From positions 606,001 to 670,000 of the forward strand of contig VWZX01008270.1 of the NCBI GenBank assembly GCA_013399015.1: a stretch of 64,000 nt of DNA, written 5' to 3'. Both the position numbers and the translations under genes were made by a program. The notes under the pieces were generated by a model. The model worked only from the letters and a program-made list of their open reading frames with translations. It ran no database searches and was not told where the DNA came from. Of the stretch, positions 25,246 through 36,468 are shown one piece after another; position 1 is the stretch's first letter, and the number at the start of each line of letters is the position of its first letter. Origin of the DNA: Galbula dea (lineage: Eukaryota; Chordata; Aves; Piciformes; Galbulidae).

Positions 25246-25343
25246 TTCAGAGCTTCCTATCTCCCAGAATTATAAAGGACTGCAAGAGCTGGGACATTTT
25301 TTTTATTTTCTAAATTAACATTTTCCTCCTCATTTTCTGTATT

Positions 25344-25357
25344 AAAAAAAAAAAAAA
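25344..25357. repeat. poly-A run (14)
   Basis: Fourteen consecutive A residues in an AT-rich context, shortly after the CR1 at 24505-25245 but not part of its normal tail. Confidence 0.85.
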
Positions 25358-28300
25358 GAAAATATGAATAGAGTTTAGAAAACCCTCATTCAGCTTTAAC
25401 CTTTGCCCACTGTTTTGAAATTTGGATTTTTTTCTGTATTGGTGATGATGTTTCTGAAGATCTACTTTTAGAGTTTTTCAATTTAAGTACTCTATTGGTG
25501 AAATCAGGAGCATGGGAAAACTCTTCATGATCACATTATTAATTTTCTATTATATAAAAATATTCCCCTCCAATACACTTATACTCTGTCATTCATATAG
25601 GAAGAAATAGTGCTGTAGAAGATTTTTTTCTTTAACATAAACCCCACTCCCTAACAATAAGCATCATATTTTCTGCATTAAATTATTTAGAAACAAAAAC
25701 TAAATTAGAAATATAAGCTTCAGTATTTCAGCCAATATTCAAATAGTGAAAATTAAAATATCATTTTGTTGGACAAAACTTATTCCTCAACCAAAAAGTC
25801 CAAAGGCTCCTTCTGATTTCTCTGTGCAGTATAGCAGCCCTGCAAGCGGCCTCTGTAAAACTGCACCTGACATTCAAGTAAAAAAAATTGAACCTTTCTA
25901 CTCAGACTAAAAGGAAAAGATTATGTTTTAAATTAATTCCATTGTAATATTGGCCTGACAAGTGATGATGGGAACATTACTTGCATAGAAAATGACAACT
26001 GAATAAAGGGAGAGAAGGCTGTCTGCAAAATATAGACCACGTCATCAAACAATTCTCACAATTTTAATCAACAGAATATTGAACTTGAAAAACTTATGTC
26101 CAGTGGACTCCAATAAACCCGTGAAACTACCCCATCAAAGAAACTGACTCCCTTGCCTTGGACCCGAATCACCTTTGCTCAGATTCTTTTGTTCCTTGAG
26201 TACTTTGAGGTCAATTAAGAAATGAATGCCTTCCAAACAGACTGATAATTAGTTAACAGTCTCTTCATTAGAGGTCCCACAGGGAACATTCATTTACAAG
26301 AAGCCCTGACCCTGTTGTCCTTGGGAAGCCCTCAGTAATAACTTACAGAAGCTGAGGCTGTGGCAAACCTGTTCAGGCTAGGACTATACAGATGTTAAAG
26401 AAAGAGCTGAAGTCCCTAGAGTCTTCCTAACTAAACTACCAGCAGCAGTATCACTACTCCAACACTCAGGTTCATTTTATTTTCCAAGCATACACAGTCA
26501 GACAATTGTTTTTTGATAGCATAGTTTGTGAGAAGAATCTTTAGTTACCTCTTGGGGAGTGTATTGCTGGCGTGCTCAGTGCCTTGTGGAAAGCAAACAG
26601 GCTGTGATTCAGCACTGTATAGTTTCATCATCTCACTGACTATATGGCTACAATTTTCTGATTTCAAAGCATGCTCCTACCTGGGAAAGGTAACCAACTT
26701 CCCCTCCTCCCCAGCTGATTTTTTGCTGTTTATTATGTCCCCCACTGAAATAGTAGAAATATTGTACATAGCATCATAGTGTGAAGTAGAACACAAGCAG
26801 CACATCACTTTACGATGACCATAAAACATAGTGCAGGCAGGTTTTGTATTTTAGCTGCTCTCAGAACAATTTTATTATTAAGATACCAGGATGAGATTGT
26901 ACACATTCATGCACTTATAAGATTTTAATCAACATTCATAACATAAAACCGAAATCCAAATATGTGACTGAAGCACATGATGTATCAGAGACAGATTTAC
27001 ACCACTTAGTTCACGTATCCACAGAAATACAATCACAGTAGGACAGAGTGGAGTTAGTTGTCTGAGGCTAACTGGGTATGCTGTACTGCCAAAACAAGTC
27101 CTGAAGATAGTTATGCCATTACTAATAATCGTTAGCTAAAGCTGTATGAGCTACAGTCATGCCATTTGATTGCACTATCAAGTCTGTTCTTAAGTTGTGC
27201 AGATCCCTTGCTGATGACTGTACTATCATGAATAAACTCCTTGTTTCTAAAATACTAAAGAACTCTTTAAACGCTTGTAATCACAGTGCTCTTCTCTTAT
27301 TCATATGGCTTCAGTCAGTACAAGGAAAACTTTTCATGCTACTGCTAAAGAGCTGAATCTACCTTCCCACCCCACCACACTGACTGATAATGACATTCCT
27401 TCCTTCAATGCCAATCATAAATACAGTTCACAGAGATAACCACAATGTATGTTGTGTTTATCTTAAGTCAGAGGCTGAAATACGTTAAGATTTTGGTGTT
27501 TCTTTCATAAGCACTTTGAGATGCTCTTCAGAGTAATATCTTCCTTATTTGCTTAGAGAAAAGGGTACAAAAAGGGAGGCTACCATTTTTAAGGATCTGA
27601 GAGTCCTGTTATTGCATACTCAAGGTCTATGCATGAAATTTCAGGGCACCAGAAACATTGGCATTTGTCCTTTCATTTCTACTTCTAACCAACCACTGTA
27701 AAGAACAAACTGCCTCTACTGGCTCCTAAGTATTAGCCTTACCATGACACAGGTCTTAAGGCAAAAAGCAAAGTTTTCTTTCTCCAGGTTTGTGTCTTTG
27801 ACTTTATAGGGGGGAAAAAAATAACCCTTCTTTTTCTCCTATAGAAGCATTCTAAGGATATGGCCACAAGTGGCATACACAGAGAAATCATGCAAAGCAA
27901 GAGAGTCCAAAACATGCAAAAATATCATCCTGTTACCTCCATGCATCAGTTCTACATTGTGATGCAAGTCCAGTGGAGGTTTGTGTGTCCTTGGCTCAGT
28001 TTTACAGATCCAGCTGCTGTTACATTTTGTGAGAAAGTCCATAGTAAAGACAAGGTACTGGAAACAAAGCACAGGCAGAACTGGAAGTGAAAGGATTCAA
28101 TAGGAAAACTACTGCTATTTAAAGGTGTAAAATACCATGTGAAAAAAATGTGAAGAACAGCAAGGTGGCAATCCAATAACAAGGAAGATCAGCTGGTTCC
28201 CACTCTGACTGACGATTGGGTGGCCACCTGAGAATTATCAGGTGTGTTATCACTAATGGCAATCATACTATTGCTTAGCCTTATAGCTCATTAGTCACAT

Positions 28301-28480
28301 TTATCTATCGTGTGTAGTAATCAGAAGATTATTTCTTTGTACTCTTGTACATATTCTGCAGTTGGGCATATTCTGTCATGACTCATAAAGTGTTGACTCC
28401 CAGGGGTTAGAGAAAAAACTTCCCCAGCTGCTCCTCATGATGGGCCAAATGGAAGAAGACACCACAGTAGGGGTGTGCCC

Positions 28481-28497
28481 TTTTTTTTTTTTTTTTT
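28481..28497. repeat. poly-T run (17)
   Basis: Seventeen consecutive T residues. No retroposed sequence was recognised on the minus strand next to it. Confidence 0.85.
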
Positions 28498-29315
28498 AAC
28501 AAGTTGCTTATTGCTGACAGCATCTCTTTCAGGTGGGAGGGCCTCAGAACTACAGAAATAAGTATTTAGTTTTTTCTTAAGAAACAACAGAATGTTCTCC
28601 GATTTCCCACAGTAAATCTTATGCAGTTAAGGAACTCAGACCTTTTTCTGCCCACTCCTACCAAAATTCACACTGCTGAAATGGCTTTCATTCAGTGACA
28701 GGTGATACTAGCTGACATAGGAGGAAGAAGTTTGGTTATGGATTTCTACTGAGAATATGCCAGCAGAAAGTTCTCTTATGCGAGATTTTTTTCCATTGAC
28801 TTCAACTATTTTTGGACTGGTTTGATTCACTTATGTGACAAATATAGCTTCACTGAACTGAAAAAACCCATGCATTAAAGTATGAATAAAAATATTCTGA
28901 TTTACAAGGCTTCTAATTACCAATATGAATCTAAAGCTTCTCTGTGGATATTGTCAGCTATAGCATGAGAGCAGGCATTCTATTATTAACGCTATGGACA
29001 GGCAAACTTTTTGTTAAATAAGCAGGAAATTCCAAAACATTTTCAATACATTATATTTCCTTAGGAATCTCAGGATTCAGCAACGCATTCTTTAAATCCT
29101 TTAATCATTGTTGCTGTCAGATTCTCAGTTTCAATAACCAGCTGTCAGATCTCCTAGAGGCTGGGCTGGGTGTCCAGGTGCTCTCCTCTTTCAGGCAAGC
29201 TGGACTCATGGACACCCTTCTGAAGAGGGATGCAGCTGGTACGTGTGCCTAGATGCCTGGGGGTGTTTAGGCTGACTGTAGTTTAGACAGCAGTGCTGTC
29301 ACACTTCAGCAGAAG

Positions 29316-29336
29316 AGGAAGTCTTGAAGACTTCCT
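29316..29336. repeat. 21-bp palindrome, 10-bp arms around one base
   Basis: The arm AGGAAGTCTT is followed by a single G and then by its exact reverse complement. Chance expectation for a perfect 10-bp arm with a 1-base spacer is low but not negligible in 64 kb. Confidence 0.75.
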
Positions 29337-29602
29337 GAGTCTGAGCTATGTTGTGTGTTTCTTTTAAGAGTCCTAAGGCTTTCTCAGAGCTTGCCAGGTT
29401 TGAAAACCTCGGACATTTCCACATTTTCTAGGATAGGAGAGAGATATCCTCTCAGCTTCTGGTTCAGTTTAAGTTGTTGGTTTTCTGTACCTTTCCCTGT
29501 GCATCCAAAGGCTATAGTTACACACCTAGACAAAAAGGGGCGAGCAATTGATCCACGCAGTCAGAGGAGCTTGCACCCATGTAAAGTAGTAGCAGTAAAA
29601 TA

Positions 29603-29700
29603 CACGATTTAGTGGAGGACTTGGCAGTGTTAGGTTAACTGTTAGACTTGATGATCACAAGTGTCTTTTCCAACCTAAATCATTCTATGATTCTAAGAAT
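29603..29700 (+). mobile_element. CR1 3'-terminal fragment, sense, ~100 bp
   Basis: The block 'tttagtggaggacttggcag' is followed by 'gacttgatgatcacaagtgt', 'cttttccaacctaaatc' and two tail units around ATTCTATG. This is the end of a CR1 subfamily that uses 'cttttccaacc' where most others have 'cccttccaacc'. The related copy at 36359-36468 also departs from the usual form here ('ctctttcagcc'). The copy is severely 5'-truncated. Confidence 0.93.
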
Positions 29701-30929
29701 CAATTACTGCAAGCTTTTTAGAAGCCAAAGGACTCTGGATTCAGGGAGCCTGGCAGACTAGGCATGACATTGTCCTTTACTTGAAGAGATCTGCTGGCCT
29801 GAAGGAGAACACAGGGCAGATGTGCCTTGCACTGCTGATGCTGCAAGCTTAGGAGCATAAGCAGCCCTGCAGTCTAATAGAAAACCCTGCTTACAATATC
29901 ATGATATTTCTTTAAATCAGTATTTTCTAATAGAACACCACTTGCTCTGAAAACTTTCAGCTCACCTGAATGAACAGAAACAATCCTTCCATAATATCTG
30001 CCAGCCACAGTAATTGCTGCCAAAAGGAAAATGAAAGCATCTTAGGGAATGGGATAGCATCTTAGCTTTAACAACTGCAGAATTCCACTATTCCCAATAG
30101 TGCCCGAGATCTGAATCTACTGTTGGTCCTACAGTGGGGTTTTTTTGTTGTTTATGGTTTGTTATGGTTTTTGTTGTTGGTTTTGTTTTGGTTTTGTATT
30201 GGATTTAGATGCAAAACAGAGTGAACATGTATTTTAGCTCTTCTAATTAATATACTTTGCTCAATGGTCTCTATGACCTGTGGCAAAGGTCAGGGTCTTC
30301 AAAATCAATAACTGAATGTAACAGAGTTTCTTGTCTTTCAAGTGTTTTAATGTTAAAGGTCTGACCTTTATGATTGAAGATCTGCTTGAAAGGATATTCC
30401 AGTCTATGCCTGAAGTCTTCTTTTATATAACCATGTTTTTGAATGGACATTTTTGACTGCAAAAATAGGAGACTTGTGCACTAATACAGAATTAATCAAA
30501 GCATTTAAACATACAAGGATACAGTAACAGGACAGATAAGTTCTATAAGTTCTTTAGAGAGTTACTGGGACATTATTAATATGCTTTTTTAGCACACTTC
30601 TTCAGTACAATCACAGCTTTTGACTGGCTGCTTACAGTACCGATCTTCAGTTAACTTGTGAATACCTTGCAGCTCAGACTCTTGTAAAAAAGTCAAAACA
30701 ATGATTAACCTTTTTTTGTTAGGTATTTATTGAAAGAACAGTATATTCTGGATGTGATAGGTGCTGTATTTTCCTTGAAAATGCTTGATAATCCTTCTTC
30801 ATTATGGCTAAATGGGCAATTTCCTATAAAAATGACAAGGCACTCTTCAATCTTATTTATTCTGTGCACTTCAGCTGACATAATACAGACAGATATCCTT
30901 CAAAGAGAATACTTGTCTCATGGAGGAAA
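29701..30929. other. non-coding stretch with a T/G-rich simple repeat
   Basis: Holds a GTTTT-like low-complexity tract at 30135-30203. Open frames are at most 78 codons with no family features. Confidence 0.55.
30135..30203. repeat. (GTTTT)n / T-G-rich low-complexity tract
   Basis: About 70 bases consist almost wholly of T and G on the plus strand, with irregular GTTTT and GTT units. Confidence 0.85.
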
Positions 30930-31050
30930 CTCTCTGCAGATCATGCTTCTGTGTGACCTGGTCTAGGGAATCCTGCTATGGCAGGGGAGTTGGACTAGAT
31001 GATCTTTTGAGGTCCCTTCCAATTCCTAACATTCTGTGATTCTGTTTCTG
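30930..31050 (+). mobile_element. CR1 3'-terminal fragment, sense, ~120 bp
   Basis: The sequence 'gtgtgacctggtctagggaa' is followed by 'agttggactagatgatcttt', 'gaggtcccttccaattccta' and ATTCTGTG tail units. The same 'gacctggtctagggaatcct' block occurs in the copy at 31170-31473, so the two belong to the same subfamily. Only the last ~120 bp are present. Confidence 0.93.
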
Positions 31051-31169
31051 TATAGCAAATAGAGTCAAGAAGATAGTAGGCAAAGCCTATATCTGGTTTT
31101 TGTGCGCAACCTCTTTAGTACAAGGAAGATTCTAAGGCATCTGTCTAAATTCAGAACCCCTTGAATAAA

Positions 31170-31473
31170 TTCCTCTGTCGGGAGGATGGGGTCAGGCTCT
31201 TCTCAGTGGAGCACAGTGACAGGACAAGAGGCAATGGCTGTAAGCTGAAGCATAGGAGATTCCGTGTGAATACACGTAGGAATTTTTTCCCAGTTCAGGT
31301 GCCAGAGCACTGGAACAGACTGCCCAGAGAGGTCCTTCTCTGGAGATATTCAAAACCCATCTGGACGCACTCCTGTGTGACCTGGTCTAGGGAATCCTGC
31401 TGTGGCAAGGGGGTCGGACTAGATGATCTTTCGAGGTCCCTTCCAACTCCTAACATTCTATGATTCTATGACT
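31170..31473 (+). mobile_element. CR1 LINE 3' fragment, sense, ~300 bp
   Basis: Begins at about 'gggaggatggggtcaggctc', passes through 'acaggacaagaggcaatggc' and 'gagcactggaacagactgcc', and ends with 'ggtcggactagatgatcttt', 'cgaggtcccttccaactcct' and two ATTCTATG tail units. It lies ~120 bp downstream of a same-subfamily fragment in the same orientation. Confidence 0.95.
31200..31340 (+). pseudogene. CR1 ORF2 C-terminal relic
   Basis: One plus-strand frame reads 'GNGCKLKHRRFRVNTRRNFF' and then 'HWNRLPREV', the conserved C-terminal block of CR1 ORF2. It lacks everything upstream because the element is 5'-truncated. The frame is open for 100 codons by chance after truncation, but it has no promoter or start in context and is not a gene. 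Confidence 0.8.
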
Positions 31474-34400
31474 CTCAGAAACTGCTCATAATAAGGCATT
31501 CCCTGGCCACTGCTGCATGAATGGAGCCACAGTGAGACGTATCACATTAATGACAGGTAGAAATGTAAAAGAACTATGTGGGCATGTGTACAGAAATTTC
31601 AAATGTCTTTGCCCACCTTACCCGAAAATCTGTAAGAAACCCACAACTTTAAAACTTACAAAAATATGCAGGTCTGCATTGCAGATATAGCTATTATGCT
31701 TCTGTTAATTGTTATCTCTGAAAGTTTAAATCTACGGATTTCTCATTCCCTGTGGAAGTGCCTACCACCTTCCCTGGGTGCCTTGGGTTAAAAGTGGGAA
31801 TTTGCCTTGTTTTCCTGCCCTCCCTCCCCTCTCCTCCTATAAGGCTGTCCTCAGACAGAGCCCTGTGGCCCTCACTACTAAGAGGGAGCTGTGCAGTGCT
31901 CTGCTGTCCCTGTCCCAAAGCAGAAGTGCTTTCTGAGCTACAATGGTGATCATTTACATCCATAAGAGGGAATGACTGTGGTTACCTACAGAAACCTCTG
32001 CAAACAGCAAGAATAAATCTGTAGAAGAGCTAGGTCAACATGCACATAATTCCAATATGGATACTGTATATTTAGAAAAGAGTAATATTTTGGGATATTT
32101 CTTTCTTTTATTTCTGGATTAATTAAATACTTCAACTCTAGGCTCAAGAGCAGCAGTAGTAAATATCTTACAGCACTTTCTGGTGCTGTGTTGGACTAAT
32201 GCATGCCTAAAATCTTTTCCATGGAATATTTTACTTTTGTCATTTTGGCAAAAAAACTTGAGACCAGTAAAAAACAGTTCTAGGAAATATCCCTGAAGTA
32301 TTTCTTTAAATATGAATTATCAGGAACTGCTAAATTCTGGTAATGGTGATATTTTCATTCAACAGTATTGACTTTTACTGTCATTAAAAATATTTTTAAT
32401 ATAAAATGTCTTAATAAAGCCAACATAATGCTTTTCCTTATCACTGTCTTGACTATCAAAAGGTCATATGTGTTTTGATTTCCTTGCATATCAGAAAGAC
32501 AGTTATAAAAGATGACTGACAATTTTCAGTTAAGGAACACAACTAGTAATCTATCTGTGTGAACAGCATTAAATTGATTTCCAGTCTTTCCAGTGTGTCT
32601 GTCTCCTTGGCAAGTAAAGGTAATGTCTGTAATTACAGAGGTGGGGAAAAAAAAAAGCAGCAGCCTCAGTTATCTGGTAAAACTGTGTAAAGCATCTGAA
32701 GGAAGGTCTCCAAGGAAGGTCTCCACTGACTGTCATGACTGTCACAGGAATGGCCTTTATATGTCTATGTGACTTTAAGTTACTGCATGACTGTGTCACA
32801 TTTCTTGACTATCAGCCTGTAAAATCTCTGTTTTGTGATTTGATTAATGAGCAATAAGGACAGACCAGGAGATGGAACTTTGCTTTGGGCTAGTGATTTA
32901 AACTATCAGTCTGGAAATAGCACATGCAAACGATGAAAATCTGCACAAAGCTACGCATGTAATTAAAGGCACCACATGAAAAAATACATTTTCTTCTTGT
33001 GAAACTGTTGAAAGCCTTTCTCAGATTAACAAAAGGTTGGTCTGCTTATGAAATAAATTTTACAAATTTTTAAATTCATGGATTTATGAAATAGGTTTAT
33101 GAAATAGAGAAACAAATTATGTTCTATAAAAGCTAAGACTCAGTCATCAACAAAATAAGTCAATGTTTCATGAAAGTCATATAGAAAATATACACACCTG
33201 AAATCTTTTCCCTGAGTTGGCATTTTTCTAAATTATAAATTAGGGATAATGATCTAATAAATACAATATATGACTGGTTAACTCTCACAGCATTTTATGG
33301 TTTTGAAAGAGATTTATAGGTTTATAATGAGGAATGTTATAGTACAGGTGCTATTAACTTCACTCAAAGCTATGCATAAAAAATGAAAAGCAAATCCTGT
33401 ACATCTTCCATTACTAAAAATGCAAAAGCATTTTGTTCAGTTTTCTCTTTGTGTGCTGTTTACCAAGAAAAAAGTCTATATTTTCAGATGGCTTCTAAAC
33501 AGTGTAATTAATTTGGTGGAGTTCACAAATCGCTTAATGATTACTGTGTGTAATGAATATTCTCTGAAACTTTATGGTTGTTTTCTATATCCATTCAGCC
33601 CAACAACAGTTTTGAGCACTTGTTGCAGATGCTTTCAACCATGTTCTGCCAAATGCAAATTCACTCCTTGAGTGATTGAATTATGAATGAAAATTTTAGC
33701 TGAACTGTTAAAAGATTAATGTCCTAAAGGGAGAATCAGATTACAGCTTGTGTTTTTGTAACATCACTTTAGGAATACTTTCAATTCCCTTCCACCTGGA
33801 CATCATGATTTTAAAAAATAGAGCATAGTTGAACATGTTTAGCCTTTTCACAATATGGTTACAAACAAAGTATCTAAAGCTAAAATTCTATCTTAATGAA
33901 GCTATCATCCAAAACTAACACTGCAGAGTCTTATAAAAAAGTTCTAAAACTTCACATAAGAACTATTAAAAGCAAGTTGTAAAACAGGCATCCAGGCTTA
34001 AGTTCTTAAATTTAAAGTTCTTAAGTTAAAGTGCTTAATTATCAAAATGAAACTACTATTGCTATTACTATACAAGTCTGTTAAAATGTTTTAAAGAAAT
34101 GGTAATTATATAAGACTTAGGCACATGTGCTACTGACAGAATCATGCAAGGTCTCATAATAATAATTCTAAGTTGATTTGCAGTTTACTATAGCTATTAA
34201 GATGAAATAAGTAATACAAAAGGAGATTCAAAGCTTTAGCCAAACTTTCTTCTTCAGGAATGAATTCTAGAGTAAAGATGTCAGCTGAGCTCCCCACATT
34301 TTTAAAGGCAGACACTGCATACTTCGTGTCAAGCTGCAGATCTCTGAGTACAGATTTTTGAAAAGAGGAGCAGCAAGCAGTGATTTAATGCTAATGTGAT

Positions 34401-35496
34401 GCATCATTCAGAGTCAAGACACCATCTAAGACTTGTTTGAGAAGACACATTCAAAGTACAAAATGATCAAACTGAAATTTCTTCTGTTATTTTGTGAGGA
34501 AATCAGATTTCTGAATTTTGCAGAATTTCCTTTACACAGGGTTATATAATCAGGACAGATTAATTAGATGAAAGGTGGAAGTAACACAGTAAGCGACATT
34601 GACACTGGTGAAAGTGTGACTGATCAAAGAAATACGACAGAATCATGTTGTCTGAGTGACTACATCTAACTTTATTACATGCTCCCAAAGCATTGCATCA
34701 TCATCTCTGCACTTTAATTCTGTTGCTCAAAACTGAAGAAAGTTCATTCACTTCATTTCATAGAGTCAAGCTAATATCATCATCATCAGTTTTGATTTGA
34801 CTAAGTTGTCCTTTTCAAAACTTGAATGAACCACAAACCTCAAAAAGAAAATGCAGTTAAACTTGTCATTTTCCTTCCTTCCTTGTGTATTCAATGCATA
34901 AGTTTGTGAGGTTTGTGAGTTTGAAACTGTGAGGTTCAACTGTGACCCAGGATTGGACAACAATTCTTAGACAGTCTCAGTTTGACTTTAAATAGTGTAG
35001 TTAAATTGTCAAACAAAGGCCTAATGTTTATGAAATATGAGAAGAAAAGAAGGTCTGAAAGTAAAGGAAACAAAAAGAGAGACAAAATATTAATAATTGA
35101 GGGTATAAATAATGTAACATTTGTCCAGTAAGAACCATGTCATTGCTGTTTGAATTTTCTTAATATCTCAACTAAAGTAGAATATAAAAGCAAACCATAC
35201 TAATTCTTTAGACAGAAGAAAACCTCACATAATTTCAGATACTTCAAACTGAATAAATGCACCAGTAATGTCACAGCACTACCCTATAATGGGACCACAG
35301 GAGACTGAAGGTCAAAGAATATGAAGTGTGGGATCAGGTAGGCAGCTTCTGTTCCAGAAGATGTAGAATAACATGGGTATGAGCTTGACTGTGTCACATG
35401 CTTTGGGGCCACAAATCAGCCCTCCTTTGTTAGCAGCTCTCTGGTAAAGCCAGACTTGCAAGAAGAAAACATCTTCAGGTCATTTACACCTTCCAT
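31474..35496. other. non-coding stretch, one GC-richer island and a possible conserved element
   Basis: A GC-richer patch lies at 31740-31960, with a long pyrimidine tract followed by 'ctataagg'. A tandem duplication of 'aaggaaggtctcc' lies at about 32698-32723. The segment 33420-33720 has several homeodomain-like cores and an octamer and looks unique. Open frames are at most 83 codons. No transposable element was recognised. Confidence 0.5.
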
Positions 35497-35951
35497 CTTG
35501 ACCCAGAGAAGAGATTGTGCCCCTATACTTGGCATTGGTGAGGCCCCATCTCAAGTACTGTATTCAGTTTTGGGTGCCTCACTACAAGAACGACATAGAA
35601 GTATTGGAGCGTGTACAGAGAAGGTGAATGAGGCTGGTGAAGGGTCTGGAGAATACGTCTTACGAGGAGTGGCTCGGGGAACTGGAGTTGCTTAGTCTGA
35701 GGAAGCAGACACTAAGGGGAGACCTTATCTCTCTCTACAATTACCTGAAAGGAGGCTATAGAGAGGTGGAGTGCCAGTCTCTTTTCCCAGGTTACCAGTG
35801 ATAAGACAAAAGGAAATGGCCTCAAGTTGCACCAGAAGAGGCTTAGATTCGATATTTGGGAAACATTTTCACTGAAAGAGTTGTTAGGCACTGGAACAGG
35901 CTGCCCAGGACAGTAGTTGGGCCACCGTCCCTAGAGGTGTTTAAGAAACAT
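35497..35951 (+). mobile_element. CR1 LINE, sense, left part of a copy split by an LTR
   Basis: The block order is that of CR1 from late ORF2 onward. 'gagattgtgcccctatactt' is followed by 'ctgtattcagttttgggtgc', 'ggagcgtgtacagagaaggt', 'ctacaattacctgaaaggag', 'aatggcctcaagttgcacca' and 'ggcactggaacaggctgccc'. It is cut at 'ttaagaaacat' (35951), after which a solo LTR begins. The remaining 3' end resumes at 36359. Frames are broken by several changes. The subfamily appears to be the same as that of the 29603-29700 fragment. Confidence 0.95.
35946..35951 (+). repeat. 6-bp target site duplication, left copy (AAACAT)
   Basis: AAACAT immediately precedes the TG that opens the LTR and is repeated exactly at 36353-36358 after the closing CA. 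Confidence 0.9.
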
Positions 35952-36352
35952 TGTAGGAGCCTTGGATGGACAGGGAAGGACATCAAGCATGTCAGACTTA
36001 CTAGTATCAGATGTATTGGAACCGGCTGGTAAGAAGCCGTGGTGAAATACACAAGATATGCAAGCTCGTGTCCATGAAGCAAGGAAGCAAAGAACACTGA
36101 GGAGCAAACCACAATATAGACTGTGGAATTCCCCTGCAGTGGAAAAGTACTGACTAAGAGGGAACAGAGTAGTTTTGAAATCTTATCTTGTAGCCTGCTT
36201 GGTCTTTTAGCCAATCAATGTAAAAGGCATCAAAAAATGTACCAATGAAATAAAGCCACGCATAGTTAAAATAGCATATGTACTCATGCTTGTAATCATT
36301 AAAGTTGACATCTTGCTTGCATCAAGCTGCGTCCCATCCCTCAATCGCAGCA
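35952..36352 (+). mobile_element. solo LTR of an endogenous retrovirus (401 bp)
   Basis: The segment opens with TGTAGGAGCC, closes with CAATCGCAGCA, and is flanked by an exact 6-bp duplication of AAACAT. It interrupts a CR1 whose two halves resume in correct order on either side, so the insertion borders can be read directly. Inside are a CCAAT motif at 36211-36215, a TATA-like 'tgtaaaag' at 36219-36226, and a polyadenylation signal AATAAA at 36249-36254, in the order expected of U3-R-U5 on the plus strand. No internal retroviral genes are present, which fits loss by recombination between two LTRs. A 6-bp duplication is typical of class II (alpha/beta-retrovirus-like) elements, but the family is not identified. 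Confidence 0.9.
36249..36254 (+). promoter_or_regulatory. polyadenylation signal of the solo LTR
   Basis: AATAAA lies 98 bases before the LTR end and 23 bases after the TATA-like motif. Its position fits a short R and U5. It supports the LTR call and the plus-strand orientation. Confidence 0.65.
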
Positions 36353-36358
36353 AAACAT
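36353..36358 (+). repeat. 6-bp target site duplication, right copy (AAACAT)
   Basis: An exact copy of the hexamer at 35946-35951. The CR1 body resumes directly after it with 'atagatgcggtactcagg'. Confidence 0.9.
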
Positions 36359-36468
36359 ATAGATGCGGTACTCAGGAACATGGTTTTAGTGGGATGGTGG
36401 TGATAGGTTGATGGTTGGACTTTATGATCTTAGAAGTCTCTTTCAGCCTTAATGATGCTGTGATTCTT
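36359..36468 (+). mobile_element. CR1 LINE, sense, right part of the copy split by the LTR
   Basis: Continues the interrupted element with 'gatgcggtactcaggaacat', 'ggttttagtgggatggtggt', 'ggttgatggttggactttat' and a tail of degenerate units, 'gatgctgtgattctt'. Together with 35497-35951 it makes a ~560-bp 5'-truncated CR1. Confidence 0.93.

Larger units (their letters stand above)
25246..29602. other. non-coding stretch with A/T runs
   Basis: Contains a 14-base A run at 25344-25357, a 17-base T run at 28481-28497 and a short perfect palindrome at 29316-29336. The segment at about 29150-29350 is visibly more GC-rich than its surroundings. Open frames are at most 93 codons. No coding exon or transposable element could be supported. 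Confidence 0.5.

Noticed and set aside
27490..27560. 'aagcactttgagatgctc', resembling a SINE 3' end
   Set aside because: A single short match with no upstream head or core, which is insufficient for a call.
28481..28497. T17 run as the antisense poly-A tail of a processed pseudogene
   Set aside because: No retrocopied coding sequence or target duplication is visible next to it on the minus strand.
35843..36214. 123-codon minus-strand open frame
   Set aside because: It crosses the border between a CR1 and the solo LTR, so it is a chance frame in composite repeat DNA.
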